A stretch of DNA of 20,560 nt from Penium margaritaceum (taxonomy: Eukaryota; Streptophyta; Zygnematophyceae; Desmidiales; Peniaceae), in NCBI GenBank assembly GCA_023375785.1, contig SZWC01001602.1, forward strand, positions 171,289-191,848, given 5' to 3'. The position numbers were made by a program, and so were the translations under genes. The notes beneath the pieces are model-generated. The model saw only the letters and a program-made list of their open reading frames with translations. It was not told where the DNA came from and searched no databases. Below, piece by piece: positions 1 to 10,015 of the stretch (position 1 is its first letter; the number at the start of each line of letters is the position of its first letter).

Positions 1-29
1 CCCCCCCCCCCCCCCCCCCCCCCCCCCCC
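1..29. repeat. Poly-C homopolymer tract (29 C)
   Basis: Twenty-nine consecutive C at the extreme left edge, followed by a short C-rich tail. Runs of C this long are rare in eukaryotic DNA. The tract may be a true mononucleotide repeat (G-rich on the minus strand) or a sequencing or assembly artefact at a contig or gap edge. True length cannot be judged because it touches the window boundary. Confidence 0.9.
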
Positions 30-56
30 ACCTCACCCGATGTTGTTTGATTGCAG

Positions 57-310
57 ATTTCATCAAGAAAAAGAAAATGGGTGAATCTTATCGTCAGGTC
101 GTCAATACAGAACGATAAGGGCAACGACTTCTGTCCTGAACCTTCTTGCGAACAGTCCTCCTTTCCGTTTACGGATGTCAGGTGTGGCAATGTGCCTTCA
201 CTGTTGGACTTCATTTCCATAACCCAGATGGGGTCCTATTACTTTACAGTGAGATGTGAACTCAAAACTGTGGACATTCCTCATACTGAACTCCCTTCCG
301 ATGCCCTACT
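57..310 (+). CDS. Candidate internal exon, unknown protein
   Basis: This is a 254-base open stretch bounded by intron-type signals: TTGATTGCAG just upstream (AG at 55-56) and GTAAGG immediately after position 310. The frame is open throughout and ends only three bases beyond the putative donor. It reads as about 84 residues with a basic start (RKRKW), a cysteine pair (CPEPSC) and a hydrophobic-polar alternation later (GSYYFTVRCEL) that could be beta strands. I do not recognise the family. It has no ATG, so it would be an internal exon whose neighbours I cannot identify. It is less AT-rich than the following kilobase. A chance open frame is a real alternative. Confidence 0.27.
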
Positions 311-944
311 GTAAGGTAATAGTTCTGTTTCCTTCGCTACGTCAAACCCGAAGAAGTGAGAGGAGGTGAGGAATACAACGAGTCGAAAGCAGGAGGGTCG
401 CCGAGATTCGAACACAGCGGATTTAGCAAAACAGACAATCGATGCAGAAAAATTGAGAAAGCAATTTTAAAGACGCACACATATTAAACAAAAACTTCAC
501 TCGTCTAGCTAAACATTTGAGAACGGCAAGGGACGACGACGGAGCCTAATCGAGACCATGCAGTCGCAACTATCGAGAGGATTAACTACAAAACACCGAT
601 GCAATAGTCTCTCCAAATAAAGAAGTAAATCAAGTTTCGAGGCACAAATAATTTTGGAACAACATTCAAAGATGAAAACAGGAGGAAAAATTCGAACAGC
701 TCCTCAAAACGATGACGTCCAGATCCGCAGAACACAGCCTGTATTATGAACGGTTGCTGACCTCATCAACAGCTGATGCATATCCACGGGGCTCAACAAT
801 TAAGAACAATTGAAAAGCTCACAATGGTCGAAACGATGACATTCCATACCTTACAGTCCAGAACTCTATATCTAGAGTATTCCTACACCTGTGCATATGA
901 ATGAGAAAAAAAGAACATCCGCTTATGTCAGAAAACCCGCTGTG
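311..944. other. AT-rich intergenic or intronic sequence
   Basis: No supported gene. If 57-310 is an exon, this would begin its downstream intron with GTAAGG. A tRNA-like T-loop motif on the minus strand near 402-412 lacks a matching acceptor stem. Nothing else stands out. Confidence 0.5.
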
Positions 945-984
945 CATGATTCTGACTTCAGATACATCTGAAGTCAGAATCATG
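945..984. repeat. Perfect 19-bp inverted repeat with 2-nt spacer
   Basis: The left arm CATGATTCTGACTTCAGAT (945-963) and the right arm ATCTGAAGTCAGAATCATG (966-984) are exact reverse complements separated by AC. Transcribed from either strand this gives a nearly continuous stem. It could be the core of a small foldback or MITE-like element, a palindromic insertion scar or a cruciform-forming site. No flanking target duplication or coding frame is associated with it, so its nature is unknown. Confidence 0.95.
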
Positions 985-1895
985 TGTCCCCGGACCGCCA
1001 ATCACCTATATCTTCAACATTTTTGCCTAGTATTTGATTGAATGTGATAATCATGTATTTGTTCAGCATGATCGTTCCTATGATTCCAAAACGAATACCG
1101 AAGAAAAGGAAAGGAAGGGGCAGGCACACAAAATAAACTAGGGTTTTTTCTGAAAAACAAACCAAAAATTGTAAACAATGAAGTTACTCAGTCCACGAAG
1201 TGTCCTCACAAAAAGCACGCCACATCGAACCTCATTGTTTTCCAAGACTTGTATGCTCTATGGGCGCATGTAATCTTGATACACATGACGTGCAAAAACT
1301 AAAAATAGTTTTAACATCCTCTTTTGGGTTTCAATATAACCTTATTGTTGACCTCTTGTTATGTGTTGCTCTTTTGTCATGTGTTGCTTTCTGTGAAGCA
1401 TTTTTTCCTTCAAAAAGAGAAGAAAACTCAAGACAAGGTGGCTACAATTTGACCTTTCTCGTAAGGAATATGATGGTCTGCTTCATATTCGCAGGAACAA
1501 TATTTTAAGAATGCAATTTGTAAGGCAAATCAATACACATTTCAATTTGAACTTCACACATCATGGGTTGTAAATCACACGTAATACATGAATTGTTTTC
1601 TTCTAAATTCACTTGAAGATAAAACAATGCTCAAGGGCTTCTTTGAAATTCTTCGCAAATATTTTTGACCATTTTTTGTGACCTTGGATGAGAAAAAAAA
1701 CACCAATTAACCAATTGATGCAAATGACTTTCATTTATTGATCGAAAATCAAACATGTAACATGATTATAGAATCATTATGTACGTAAGGCGTGATCAGT
1801 AAATATTTCTTTGAAGAAAAATATTACCTTGATTTCTATAAGGTAACATATATAACTCATTCTTCAAGGGATGTCAACATGTGTAAAATATGGTA
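985..1895. other. AT-rich intergenic sequence, no gene seen
   Basis: Several short open frames occur on both strands, the longest about 102 codons at 1200-1508 with only a GTG start. None has a recognisable motif or splice framing. No repeats of note were found. Confidence 0.5.
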
Positions 1896-2277
1896 TTATT
1901 GTTTTACAACCCTAAGAGAACGACCAAAAATTTCACAACACCACACATCATGACGAAACACAAGACCATGCAACGTGGAAACAACATGGAAGCACAGAAC
2001 ATGCAAAACACTGCGGGACATAATGCTAAAAATACATAGAATTTCATTTTTAACCACACCAGAGAAAATAACAAGACATAATATCACAAAACATGGCAAA
2101 ACATGATAAAACAAGACAAAGAACAACAAGGCATGACACAAAACAACAAACATTACAAAAAGTTCCATGATGAAAGAGACAAAAGAAGAGCTAAATAGAA
2201 AACAATGACACATGGCATCATAACATACTATTGACTGAACAAAAAAGATATGGTATAAAATAGCAAGACAAAGTTAT
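1896..2277. repeat. T-poor, A/C-rich low-complexity tract
   Basis: The plus strand is strongly A-rich and T-poor, with frequently recurring words of the type ACATGRCAAA and AACAAGACAAAG at irregular 10-16 base spacing. It looks like a worn-down short tandem repeat. The strand bias creates a spurious hydrophobic frame on the minus strand (Phe/Leu/Val/Cys-rich), which I do not regard as a gene. It directly abuts the left end of the 481-bp tandem array. Confidence 0.5.
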
Positions 2278-3711
2278 GAAAATTTGCCCTAACCAAAAAC
2301 AAGATGTCACCAAACAACATGATTCAAGATAACATCATATGACACCACTTGCCATTATACAATATCATATGACAAATACAACATATCATGTCCTAAAATA
2401 AAGTGTATTTCCATACTACTATCTACACAATAAAGTTCTTAACATCAAATGGTCCTCCCTTGCGGTAACGACCAAGATCATTGTGTTTTTGCTACAACGT
2501 TTGAGCTGATTACCACAACTGTTTTTTTATTGTTCTGGTTGTGCTTCTTGGTTCTCCATTTAAATCATTTCACATTATGACAATCCTCTACTTTTTTTAG
2601 ATGCTTTGGAAACATGAAACAATGTGTTTTGTTGTTTCAAATAACATGTTTCACACACTTCCTGATAGATCCACACAGCAAATAGATCGTATGCTTCTAT
2701 TTTGTGGTCTATCGCAAGCTAGCCTGGCAAGGAAAAGAGTAGGCAAGTTGCCATTATAAGAAAATTTACCCTAACCAAAAACAGCATGTCACCAAACAAC
2801 ATGATTCGAGATAACATCATATGACACCACTTGCCATTATACAACATGAAATGACAAATACAACATACCATGTCCTAGAATGAAGTATATTTCCATACTA
2901 CTATCTACACAACAAAGTTCTTAACATCAAATGGTCCTCCCTTGCGGCAACAACCAAGATCATTATGTTTTTGCTACACATTTTGAGCTGATTACCACAA
3001 TCGTTTTTTATTGTTCTGGTCGTGCTTTTTGGTCCTCCATTTGAATGATTTGACAGTATGAAAATCCTCTACTTTTTTTAGATGCTTCGGAAACATGAAA
3101 AAATGTGTTTTTTTGCTTCATATAACATGCTTCACACATTTCCTGATAGATCCACTCCGCAAATAGATCGTATGTTTCTATTTTGTGGTCTATCGCAAGC
3201 TAGCCTGGCAAGGAAAAGAGTAAGCAAGTTGCCATTATAAGAAAATTTACACTAACCAAAAACAGCATGTCGCCAAACAACATGATTCGAGATAACATCA
3301 TATGACACCACTTGCCATTATACAACATGAAATGACAAATACAACATACCATGTCCTAGAATGAAGTATATTTCCATACTACTATCTACACAACAAAGTT
3401 CTTAACATCAAATGGTCCTCCCTTGCGGCAACGACCAAGATCATTATGTTTTTGCTACACATTTTGAGCTGATTACCACAATCGTTTTTTATTGTTCTGG
3501 TTGTGCTTTTTGGTCCTCCATTTGAATGATTTGACAGTATGAAAATCCTCTACTTTTTTTAGATGCTTCGGAAACATGAAAAAATGTGTTTTTTTGCTTC
3601 ATATAACATGCTTCACACATTTCCTGATAGATCCACTCCGCAAATAGATCGTATGTTTCTATTTTGTGGTCTATCGCAAGCTAGCCTGGCAAGGAAAAGA
3701 GTAAGCAAGTT
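2278..3711. repeat. Tandem array, ~3 copies of a 481-bp unit
   Basis: Three head-to-tail copies start at 2278, 2760 and 3241 (periods 482 and 481); the last stops at 3711, about 10 bases short. Each begins GAAAATTTRC and ends near GCCTGGCAAGGAAAAGAG. By eye copies 2 and 3 differ at only about four positions, while copy 1 differs from copy 2 at about forty (roughly 92% identity). This indicates an older duplication followed by a recent one. The unit is AT-rich and carries no shared long open frame. The word TTGCCATTATA occurs at both unit junctions and again inside each unit, but not at the array's outer ends. It could be a small satellite nucleus or a simple local duplication. Confidence 0.95.
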
Positions 3712-4870
3712 CTTCCTAGTTGATTCAACACGGTGCAATCGGCACCCATCTTATCAGCGCATTCGAATTATTATGACATATGTTGCACCATCAACACTGG
3801 CATAGCTACCCCAATGGTAACTCAAGCCATAGTGTGTTTGGCACTCCCATGAGTAGTGCATTCATCACCCATGACAAAAATGCAATTGGTAGCTTCTGCA
3901 AATCACATAGTCGGCAATTATGACAATGATGCACTACACATCGATGTAAATGCTTTCAACTAGGCATTCATAGACCATACAATCAATGCTAATCATAACT
4001 GTCTATTTGCCACTTTTGAGAATGCAACAGTTGCATCTCCCATGTTTGTCTTACTCCTAGTGCAACCGTCAGTTGTATATTTTTGGCGCTTGACCTTTGT
4101 GTAGGGATTTTGACAATCTACTGTGTGTTTATTGCAACCGACACTCACACTCCTATTTTTCTAAAATCAAAGCACAAGTTACTTGCCTTGAAACCTCGAT
4201 GCAACCATCACCCACTTCGATTTGCAACTGGCCTTTGTTTTGGTCATACCACTCTAGACCATGAGCACCGAAATTGGCACTATGATCAAGAATGCATTCT
4301 GCATCACTAACTCAAGTGCGGGTAACACTTTTTCAACGATTGAAACCAACAAACACGGTGTGTGCATGCAGAAGGTGTGTTATTTCCCGTATATCAATCA
4401 ACACTTATGCAATTGATGTGGTCAACGTTTGAGTGACAATGTAATCCACAATCATTTTGTGCTTGCTACATGTTCTGTATTGCTATAGTAAGTAGATTCG
4501 TGGTTGCAACCCGTTTGGTGCTTTCTTCATTCTTCACCAAGAATTAGTCTTGATGTACATCATCATTATGCAATCCTGTGTACGCAAAAGTAAATGTTTT
4601 GTACAAAAAAAGTTTGTTTACTACATGAACAGACTGAGTTGAGCCGGATGTGGTTTTGAAAGGTTAGCCTCCCCATGTTTTCTCACATAATACCTTTAAC
4701 TTTGAGGTTAATTAACAAAAACTAAGGCAATGTTGGTGCTAACACTATTGCATTCAAACACCACAGCAAATATTGTAATGGGAATGGAAAACCATTTGTT
4801 TCCCTCCTTTTTTGTTTTGAAATACAAAACACAAACAAGACAAGGACTGCTCATATTCAAAAGATCTCAA
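3712..4870. other. AT-rich sequence with recurring TGCAACC-type words
   Basis: No supported gene. Variants of TGCAACC followed by a CACCCA-like or similar tail recur at 3734, 4023, 4061, 4133, 4200, 4222 and 4505. This suggests remnants of an old, heavily diverged repeat. TGCAACAGTTGCA at 4023-4035 is itself a short palindrome. Confidence 0.4.
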
Positions 4871-5288
4871 TTAGAGCTCTGAGATTTGAACGTCGTAACC
4901 CATGGTCAAGTTAACCACACACTCGGGTTGGACTAGAAGAGTTTCACCGTTGCAAATGTTTCTTAAATGATTTATGTATTCTTCCAAAACTTGAGGATTC
5001 TTTAGAAATGAGTATATACTTGGCACGTAAAGTGCCTCTCCAATCTTTTGCTTGATGCTTAGAACCTTGGAAGAGGCACTTGATGGTATTTGGAAAAACT
5101 GTATGTTTCCCACTTTTCTCCTCAAAACATATTTCAAGACAATGTTTGATAAGTTCTCAAAATATTGTAGAGCGTAGACTAAGATTTATGCCACTTTTTG
5201 AGATGGTGAACCAACATTCAACAAAAATGCAGTGTTTGGATGAAGGATCTATACCTTTTTTTTTAATTATGTTATCGGTTACCGCCAT
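4871..5288 (-). pseudogene. Candidate decayed protein-coding fragment with frameshift
   Basis: On the minus strand an ATG at 5288-5286 opens a frame of about 43 residues (MAVTDNII... ending STIF) that hits TGA around 5160. A second frame covers the same point and continues about 96 residues to a stop at 4871 (includes ENLSNIVLKYVLRRK, QIPSSASSK, YVPSIYSFLKNPQ). The two join without loss if one T were removed from the TTTT run (AAAA at 5159-5162 on the plus strand). That is the signature of a one-base homopolymer insertion in a gene or of a sequencing error. The combined product would be about 138 residues. I recognise no family and no transmembrane or catalytic motif. Chance open frames in AT-rich DNA remain possible. 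Confidence 0.25.
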
Positions 5289-5339
5289 CTGTTGATGTCA
5301 AGATCAGACACTCTAGTGTGTTTGACACACTTTTTTACT

Positions 5340-5654
5340 CTAGTGGAAGCTGTAGCCCTTATGGAAATTGGAGTAAATGTAAGCACTTAAATTGTGTAGT
5401 TTAAGGAGAGCGATTGAGTCGGCGCTTGAGTTAACTTGGTTGAGATGTGTCAAAGCTAAACAAACACTGTAATCGTAGAGCAAGGATGTCAATACATGCA
5501 TCCTAGCATAATCATTCCACGTGGCATAGCCACTTGGAAATAGGGACCTAGCAGTGATCAAGGGGTGGAGAAGGAGTGATATGATGGAATATCCATCACG
5601 ACACTGCTCTCCCCCAAAATCCACTCTAAAGGTATTCACCAAACGAGGGTCAAC
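5340..5654 (-). pseudogene. Candidate coding fragment upstream of the 4871-5288 frame
   Basis: This minus-strand stretch is open for about 104 codons. It is preceded directly by CTAG (an AG acceptor or an in-frame TAG at 5657-5655) and ends in TAG at 5342-5340. It has no ATG at its start. The composition is protein-like and less AT-rich than its surroundings, with words such as RVDFGGEQCRDGYS, LLHPLITARSLFPSGY and WNDYARMHVLTSLLYDY. It lies in the same reading phase as the ATG frame starting at 5288, 50 bases further on, with several stops between. One reading is a decayed gene running from 5654 to 4871; another is an exon of an intron-containing gene. The family is not recognised. Confidence 0.25.
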
Positions 5655-6573
5655 CTAGAATCTAGGCCATATAGGTTTTCATGAAAATGATACCTCAAGA
5701 CTCCAATGTGGGGACCCCAAAACAAGCCATCAACATTTCAAGACAATTCTTAATCCTAAAATTGGTCGGCACGCTACATTACACGTGGATTGTAGGTAGC
5801 ATAATACATGGTAATATTTACTTTTAAGTAGATGTTATTTGAATATGATTGATCTTTTCCTTTGATCTAAAAGGTTCAATAAACCTTGCTTTTATAAAAA
5901 GACCTTGACGTGCCTAGCTAGACATGTACCTATAACATAGAATCAAGTGCTGAAGGTTGAATGTTTTAACTAAAGTTCATTCGTTTGCTTTCATACAAAA
6001 GTCAATGTACAATGCTTTAATGAACAGGTGTCATACAATCAGAAGTAGAACAGAACCGTTAAACTTTATTCCTTACCTTAACTCAACACAAACAACTTAA
6101 CCTAGGGAACAATCTTGATGTGTCTTGTATGTTGATTGACTTTAAAAAGGTTTGGGCACCTTTGATCCATAGTGGTAGGTTTTAGCCTGAATTGATCACT
6201 TAGGAGGTCTTGATTGAGGTCTTGATGTTAGTGGATAATTAGAAGGCGGAATTGAGAGGTAATGATTGTAATTAGAACTTCGATGCTCCATAACGCCGAG
6301 ATGATAGATTTGCGATTGCTATTCCCTCTATATTTCTTCTCTAATTCATTGTGGTTTGAATGGTCTTGTTGGTCCAATCAGTTTATTCTCTCATGTTCCA
6401 ATTAGTGTTCTGTGTGGTAGCATATGCCATTGTAACAAAGTGTTGTCTAGCATGCAAAGGGACATTCATGATGAAATTACTTGAATAGCTTGTCTATGAG
6501 TTAGAGAGCATCACTCCTATGTGTTTAGTAGCTTTGAAATCTCAAAATTGTGTTGTTTGATAACTTCATTGAG
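5655..6573. other. AT-rich intergenic sequence, no gene seen
   Basis: No convincing frame. Small features only: a short palindrome TGGGGACCCCA near 5707 and a doubled word GAGGTCTTGATT near 6205-6228. Confidence 0.4.
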
Positions 6574-6732
6574 TTTTTAAGCCTAAGCAAATGAATATAG
6601 AAAATCATGTCTTATTTGAAATCTCCATCATAGTCGTGTATGGTCCCGAGTCCTAAACACCACGTGATACTTTAAAAGCTAGTTATGAACTGGTCGTTAC
6701 AACGGAAAATTCATGTGAGGGATTGTCTTGAT
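6574..6732 (+). repeat. Dispersed repeat, copy A
   Basis: Begins TTTTTAAGCCTAAG, has AATCTCCATCATAG exactly 41 bases after the AAGCCTAAG word, and ends around GAAAATTCATGTGAGGGATT. The copy at 12985 has the same blocks with the same 41-base spacing and aligns without gaps for about a further 40 bases. This supports common ancestry, probably an old non-autonomous element. Orientation is arbitrary and no termini or target duplications are resolved. Confidence 0.5.
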
Positions 6733-6810
6733 GAACGATCAAACGATCAATCATACCTCGTATTTCTCACTAAAATCAACTTCATGAAAGAAAGGATCTG
6801 TTTAACATTG

Positions 6811-7060
6811 TTAAATTACCAAGCCTAAGTGGAAAAAAAACTCAATAACACCTTTGAAATCCCATCATAGTATCACTTAACGTCATCTTTCAAATCCCAT
6901 CATAGTATCGTACAATCACAAGTGGTGAAAATGTTCTGACGATTCAGAAATTCATAATGTGGTAGCTTTAACAATGGAAGTTTCATTTTTTGGACTGTCT
7001 TGGAAAATATTCAACAATTCCATCCCCCTATAAACATCATAAGAGCTTCATGTGAGGGAT
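6811..7060 (+). repeat. Dispersed repeat, copy B (diverged or expanded)
   Basis: Contains AAGCCTAAG at 6821, then GAAATCCCATCATAG from about 6856, and near its end CTTCATGTGAGGGATTCC, matching the end block of copy A. The centre is longer than in copy A and carries an internal duplication (6852-6909). Ends are approximate. Confidence 0.4.
6852..6909 (+). repeat. Direct repeat, 23 bp twice at 35-bp spacing
   Basis: Two copies at 6852-6874 and 6887-6909 share TTT[G/C]AAATCCCATCATAG followed by TATC and differ at a single base. The duplicated segment is the core block of the dispersed repeat family, duplicated locally inside copy B. Confidence 0.9.
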
Positions 7061-7109
7061 TCCAAAAATCTACAGCACAATTCTCATCTCAATAGAAAAC
7101 TCTACCTCA

Positions 7110-7337
7110 TTATTTGTGGTCGTGAGGTCGTGAACTTTTTCCAGTGCACTCTGAGGTGAAGAATGACATCATGTCTTTTGTCATCATCAGAATTGGTTCA
7201 ATGACAGCAACTTCTTTGATTGAATCATAATTTTGGAGCTTAACGATAAAGTTGAGGAGTGTCTTTTCCGTGAATGATAGTTGGTGAGGCTTCAATTTTG
7301 AGTTTTTTGTGCTTGAAAAACGTAGTTCATGTCTCAT
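7110..7337 (-). CDS. Small open frame, unknown; weak
   Basis: This is a 75-codon minus-strand frame starting at a real ATG in an ACAATGAG context (7337) and ending in TAA at 7110. It is Lys/Ser/Thr-rich with a plausible helical middle (KTLLNFIVKLQNYDSIKEVAVIEPI). It shows no motif, signal peptide or recognised family, and no splice framing is obvious. It lies on the same strand as the other protein-like fragments of this region (4871-5654, 9656-10012), so it could be another remnant of a decayed gene. Overlapping plus-strand frames are similarly long, which argues for chance. Confidence 0.15.
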   Translation of the reverse strand: MRHELRFSSTKNSKLKPHQLSFTEKTLLNFIVKLQNYDSIKEVAVIEPILMMTKDMMSFFTSECTGKSSRPHDHK

Positions 7338-9655
7338 TGTTTTCTTTTCTAGGTTGGAATCAGATTCTAGAAAATTTCAAAAGCCATGGAGCATTTCATA
7401 ACGTTAAAAGAGAAGTATGTGTCATTTTTTGTAAAGATTTTCAATTCCATTCACCTTGTCTACTTCAAAAAACATGTGGAATTTTTTTCCCAAAGTTGTT
7501 ATGTCATATCTCTTGTCTTCGAAACGTCTTTACATGGATGGAAGGATGGAAGTGAAGGCATGTTTAAAGTTGAACAGGCTATTTTGATTCACCCTTGAAA
7601 TTTAAAAGTCATTTTTATATGTGTTATATACTTACTCATTCTATGGTGAGAGTTTCATGTGGAGGTTGTTTCCATTGGGTGTACTTCTGTCCTCGTTTGG
7701 AGAGGACCATAGGCTAGTGTTTTCTCCTTAGAGGATGATTAATTATTATGGAAGTTAGTGGTTATACTAATAATTTTGGTCCAATTATCTCTTGTCATTG
7801 GGGTCTCTTTTCTTGCTTTGAAATCCGTGGATATTTTATAGTCGTTGTTCTCATGATTTTCTTGTTTTAAATTTTGAATCAAATCATATCTTTCACTGCC
7901 ACTTCTATTTGCACCTACTGTTTCACGCCTTCCGCTACAGGTTGATTATGTAGTGTTTGAGGTGGTTGTTTTAGCCTCATTGAGACTTATGAGAGGCGAG
8001 TTTGTTCTTACTTGATCTGTTCCAAGATAAGTTGCAAATTCTGGCTTTCTAGCATATTCCTCTCGCTTCTTCATGTTTGTTTCCCCACATTTGAATATTC
8101 ATTGCCTCCATCAGTCAATGCACCAGCTTTTTGCTTCAAGTAGTTATACAATTTTTTTTGGGTTTGAATTGTGTTGTTGTTACCAAGTGAGTTGCTTAAA
8201 GCACAAGTGATACCTATTGTGCCCATCATACCAACACTCTATTGCTTGGTTGCACTACCTTAAATACCAAGCTTAGAGCAAGCTTATTCACATATTTATT
8301 TCTAGCTCAACGTGCAATTGAATACTTCAAATAATACAACAACTACTTCACATAAGACAAAGTTCCACCTAAAAAAATGCACGTTGGGCTTAAACTTCAT
8401 CTTGTTGAAAACAAAATGATGTTTAAGTGCCTGTTTCAAGTATGACAAGGCCTATTGAAACTTTTCACCACTTTTTATTGAATTTATTCTCTCTCTTGAT
8501 AGCTTTTTCATACAAAGGGACCTTAGAGCTATTAGATGGGAATGTAATGCAGTCACTTATTTAGTTTCCATGCTTCTACCAGTAAGAAGTTCCTTGTGAA
8601 AGTAGGCAAGTATTGCTTGTCGAACCTTGCTCGCATTTTGGCGATAGCGCTGAAGGATGTCATATCAATAATTCTACATTATGAAATCAAGACATGTGTT
8701 ATATTCACCCCAATTAGAAGCAAGCACAGGTAAGAGAGCTGATGGTAGATTTGTATTCATTTTATATGAATCATAAAAAAATCAACTCTTTGTGTGTGTG
8801 GCTACGATTGATTTTTTACTGTTGATGCGTTTTTTCTTCATCATTTGAGCTTTCCCAAGTGAGAAAAAAGTGTGAGAACTTTTATTGTATGTGCTTCTAG
8901 CGATGCACAACATTTCTCACCAAAAGGGTGACTATTGTGCAAAATTTGTGATGCATGGACAACCTCATCATGCTTCATGTCTTCACTCTTTGTGTCGCTT
9001 CACTTTGCATTGTGCATGGTCAATCGGACATGTATTATCTTGGTAGGACACATGTTGTGTTCTTAGTCACGGTGAGTGTGGGCATCATTAAATGTTGCAT
9101 GCTAGTGAAGTGAATGCTGTTTTTTCCAGTAACATGAGAGTGCAGAGAATGTGAGTCTCAAAGAAACAACACACTTCCATAAGGTGTCTTTGAAAACTCT
9201 CGTTGTGAGTTAAGTTCTTGCTCTCTTTCCTAAGCACATGTAATGCCTACAAGATGTATTTGAGGACCTTCAACTAAATCCATTGTTTATCAATATCAAA
9301 ATGCTTTTGTACGTCCTTTGAACTTGGTGAATTTTTCTTGATCTATTCAAATCACCTTGTCAACATTGAGTAGAGTAGGTTGTTCATACAAATGTTTAAT
9401 GTTGTTTTATGGGATTTAATATGGGATACACAAGTAATGTCGCATTTTGAGCGACAGATTTAGCTTCAGCGTAGGAGATCTTCATGATTTTTTCTTTCTT
9501 CCTTGACCATGAAATTGTATGACCTCATAATAGGCACACAAAGGCATTTGTGATGCATAAATAAACCTTCATCACTCCACTATGCATCTCAACATAGCGT
9601 ACCTATCATAATTCATCATGTTTTGTAGAGCACAATGCCACGTCCTTGGTCGATG
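7338..9655. other. AT-rich intergenic sequence, no gene established
   Basis: No supported gene and no strong repeat. On the minus strand immediately below 9656 the frame of the neighbouring fragment stays protein-like through about four further stops, down to about 9400. Any decayed gene there may therefore extend into this stretch. The rest shows only short scattered frames. Confidence 0.4.
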
Positions 9656-10012
9656 TCATGAAAGTGAGCGCACCATTAGCTCCTCTAGACTTGTTTTCTT
9701 AAATTCTATTGTTATGCCCAAAGCTAATTGTATCACTTCGAAGGTCCAATCACGTGCAGCTTGTGGCATATATGAGTGGTCCAACCTGTCTGCGATGTTT
9801 TTACTCCACCCTCCCCTTTCTCCATTAACGTTAAACTGTTGATTAACGAAGGGGGTTTGCATGTGTTGATCAAACATGTGAAAGAACGTGGAGACCTTTT
9901 TGAAGGTCTCTCTACATAGCTCCAAGACTTGTATGACATTATAACGCTTGATAATGATGCTAGAAAAATGTTGAATGTCAGCACGAGTGTGATATTGACC
10001 TCTTTTACCATT
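9656..10012 (-). pseudogene. Candidate decayed coding fragment, 118 codons open
   Basis: A minus-strand frame is open from just after TAA at 10015-10013 to TGA at 9658-9656. It has no initial ATG; the first Met is about 50 residues in. Words include GQYHTRADIQHFSS, VLELCRETFKKVSTFF, FNVNGERGGWSKNIADRLD, MPQAARDWTFEVIQLA and EFKKTSLEELM. The amphipathic, charged composition looks like a soluble helical protein. The same phase reads on above and below through isolated stops, as expected of an old pseudogene. A second frame (9733-10083) overlaps it and is probably a shadow. The family is not recognised, and an exon of a split gene or chance are alternatives. Confidence 0.25.
9891..9910. repeat. 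Small perfect hairpin, 8-bp arms, 4-nt loop
   Basis: GAGACCTT and AAGGTCTC flank TTTG exactly. It lies inside the candidate minus-strand coding fragment (the RETFKKVS segment). It is short enough to be chance. Confidence 0.6.
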
Positions 10013-10015
10013 TTA

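Noticed and set aside
398..420. tRNA gene or tRNA-derived SINE on the minus strand (GTTCGAATC B-box-like word)
   Set aside because: The T-stem has a mismatch, no complementary acceptor stem exists, and no A box or anticodon arm could be placed.
1200..1508. Plus-strand 102-codon frame with a hydrophobic segment
   Set aside because: It has a GTG start only, no splice framing, no motif, and a length reachable by chance.
1896..2213. Minus-strand frame of 105 codons resembling a multi-pass membrane protein
   Set aside because: The hydrophobicity comes from a T-poor, A-rich low-complexity plus strand. It has no motif and the base bias explains it.
2278..3711. CRISPR-like array
   Set aside because: The repeat units are 481 bp, head-to-tail without spacers, in a eukaryotic context. 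It is a tandem duplication.
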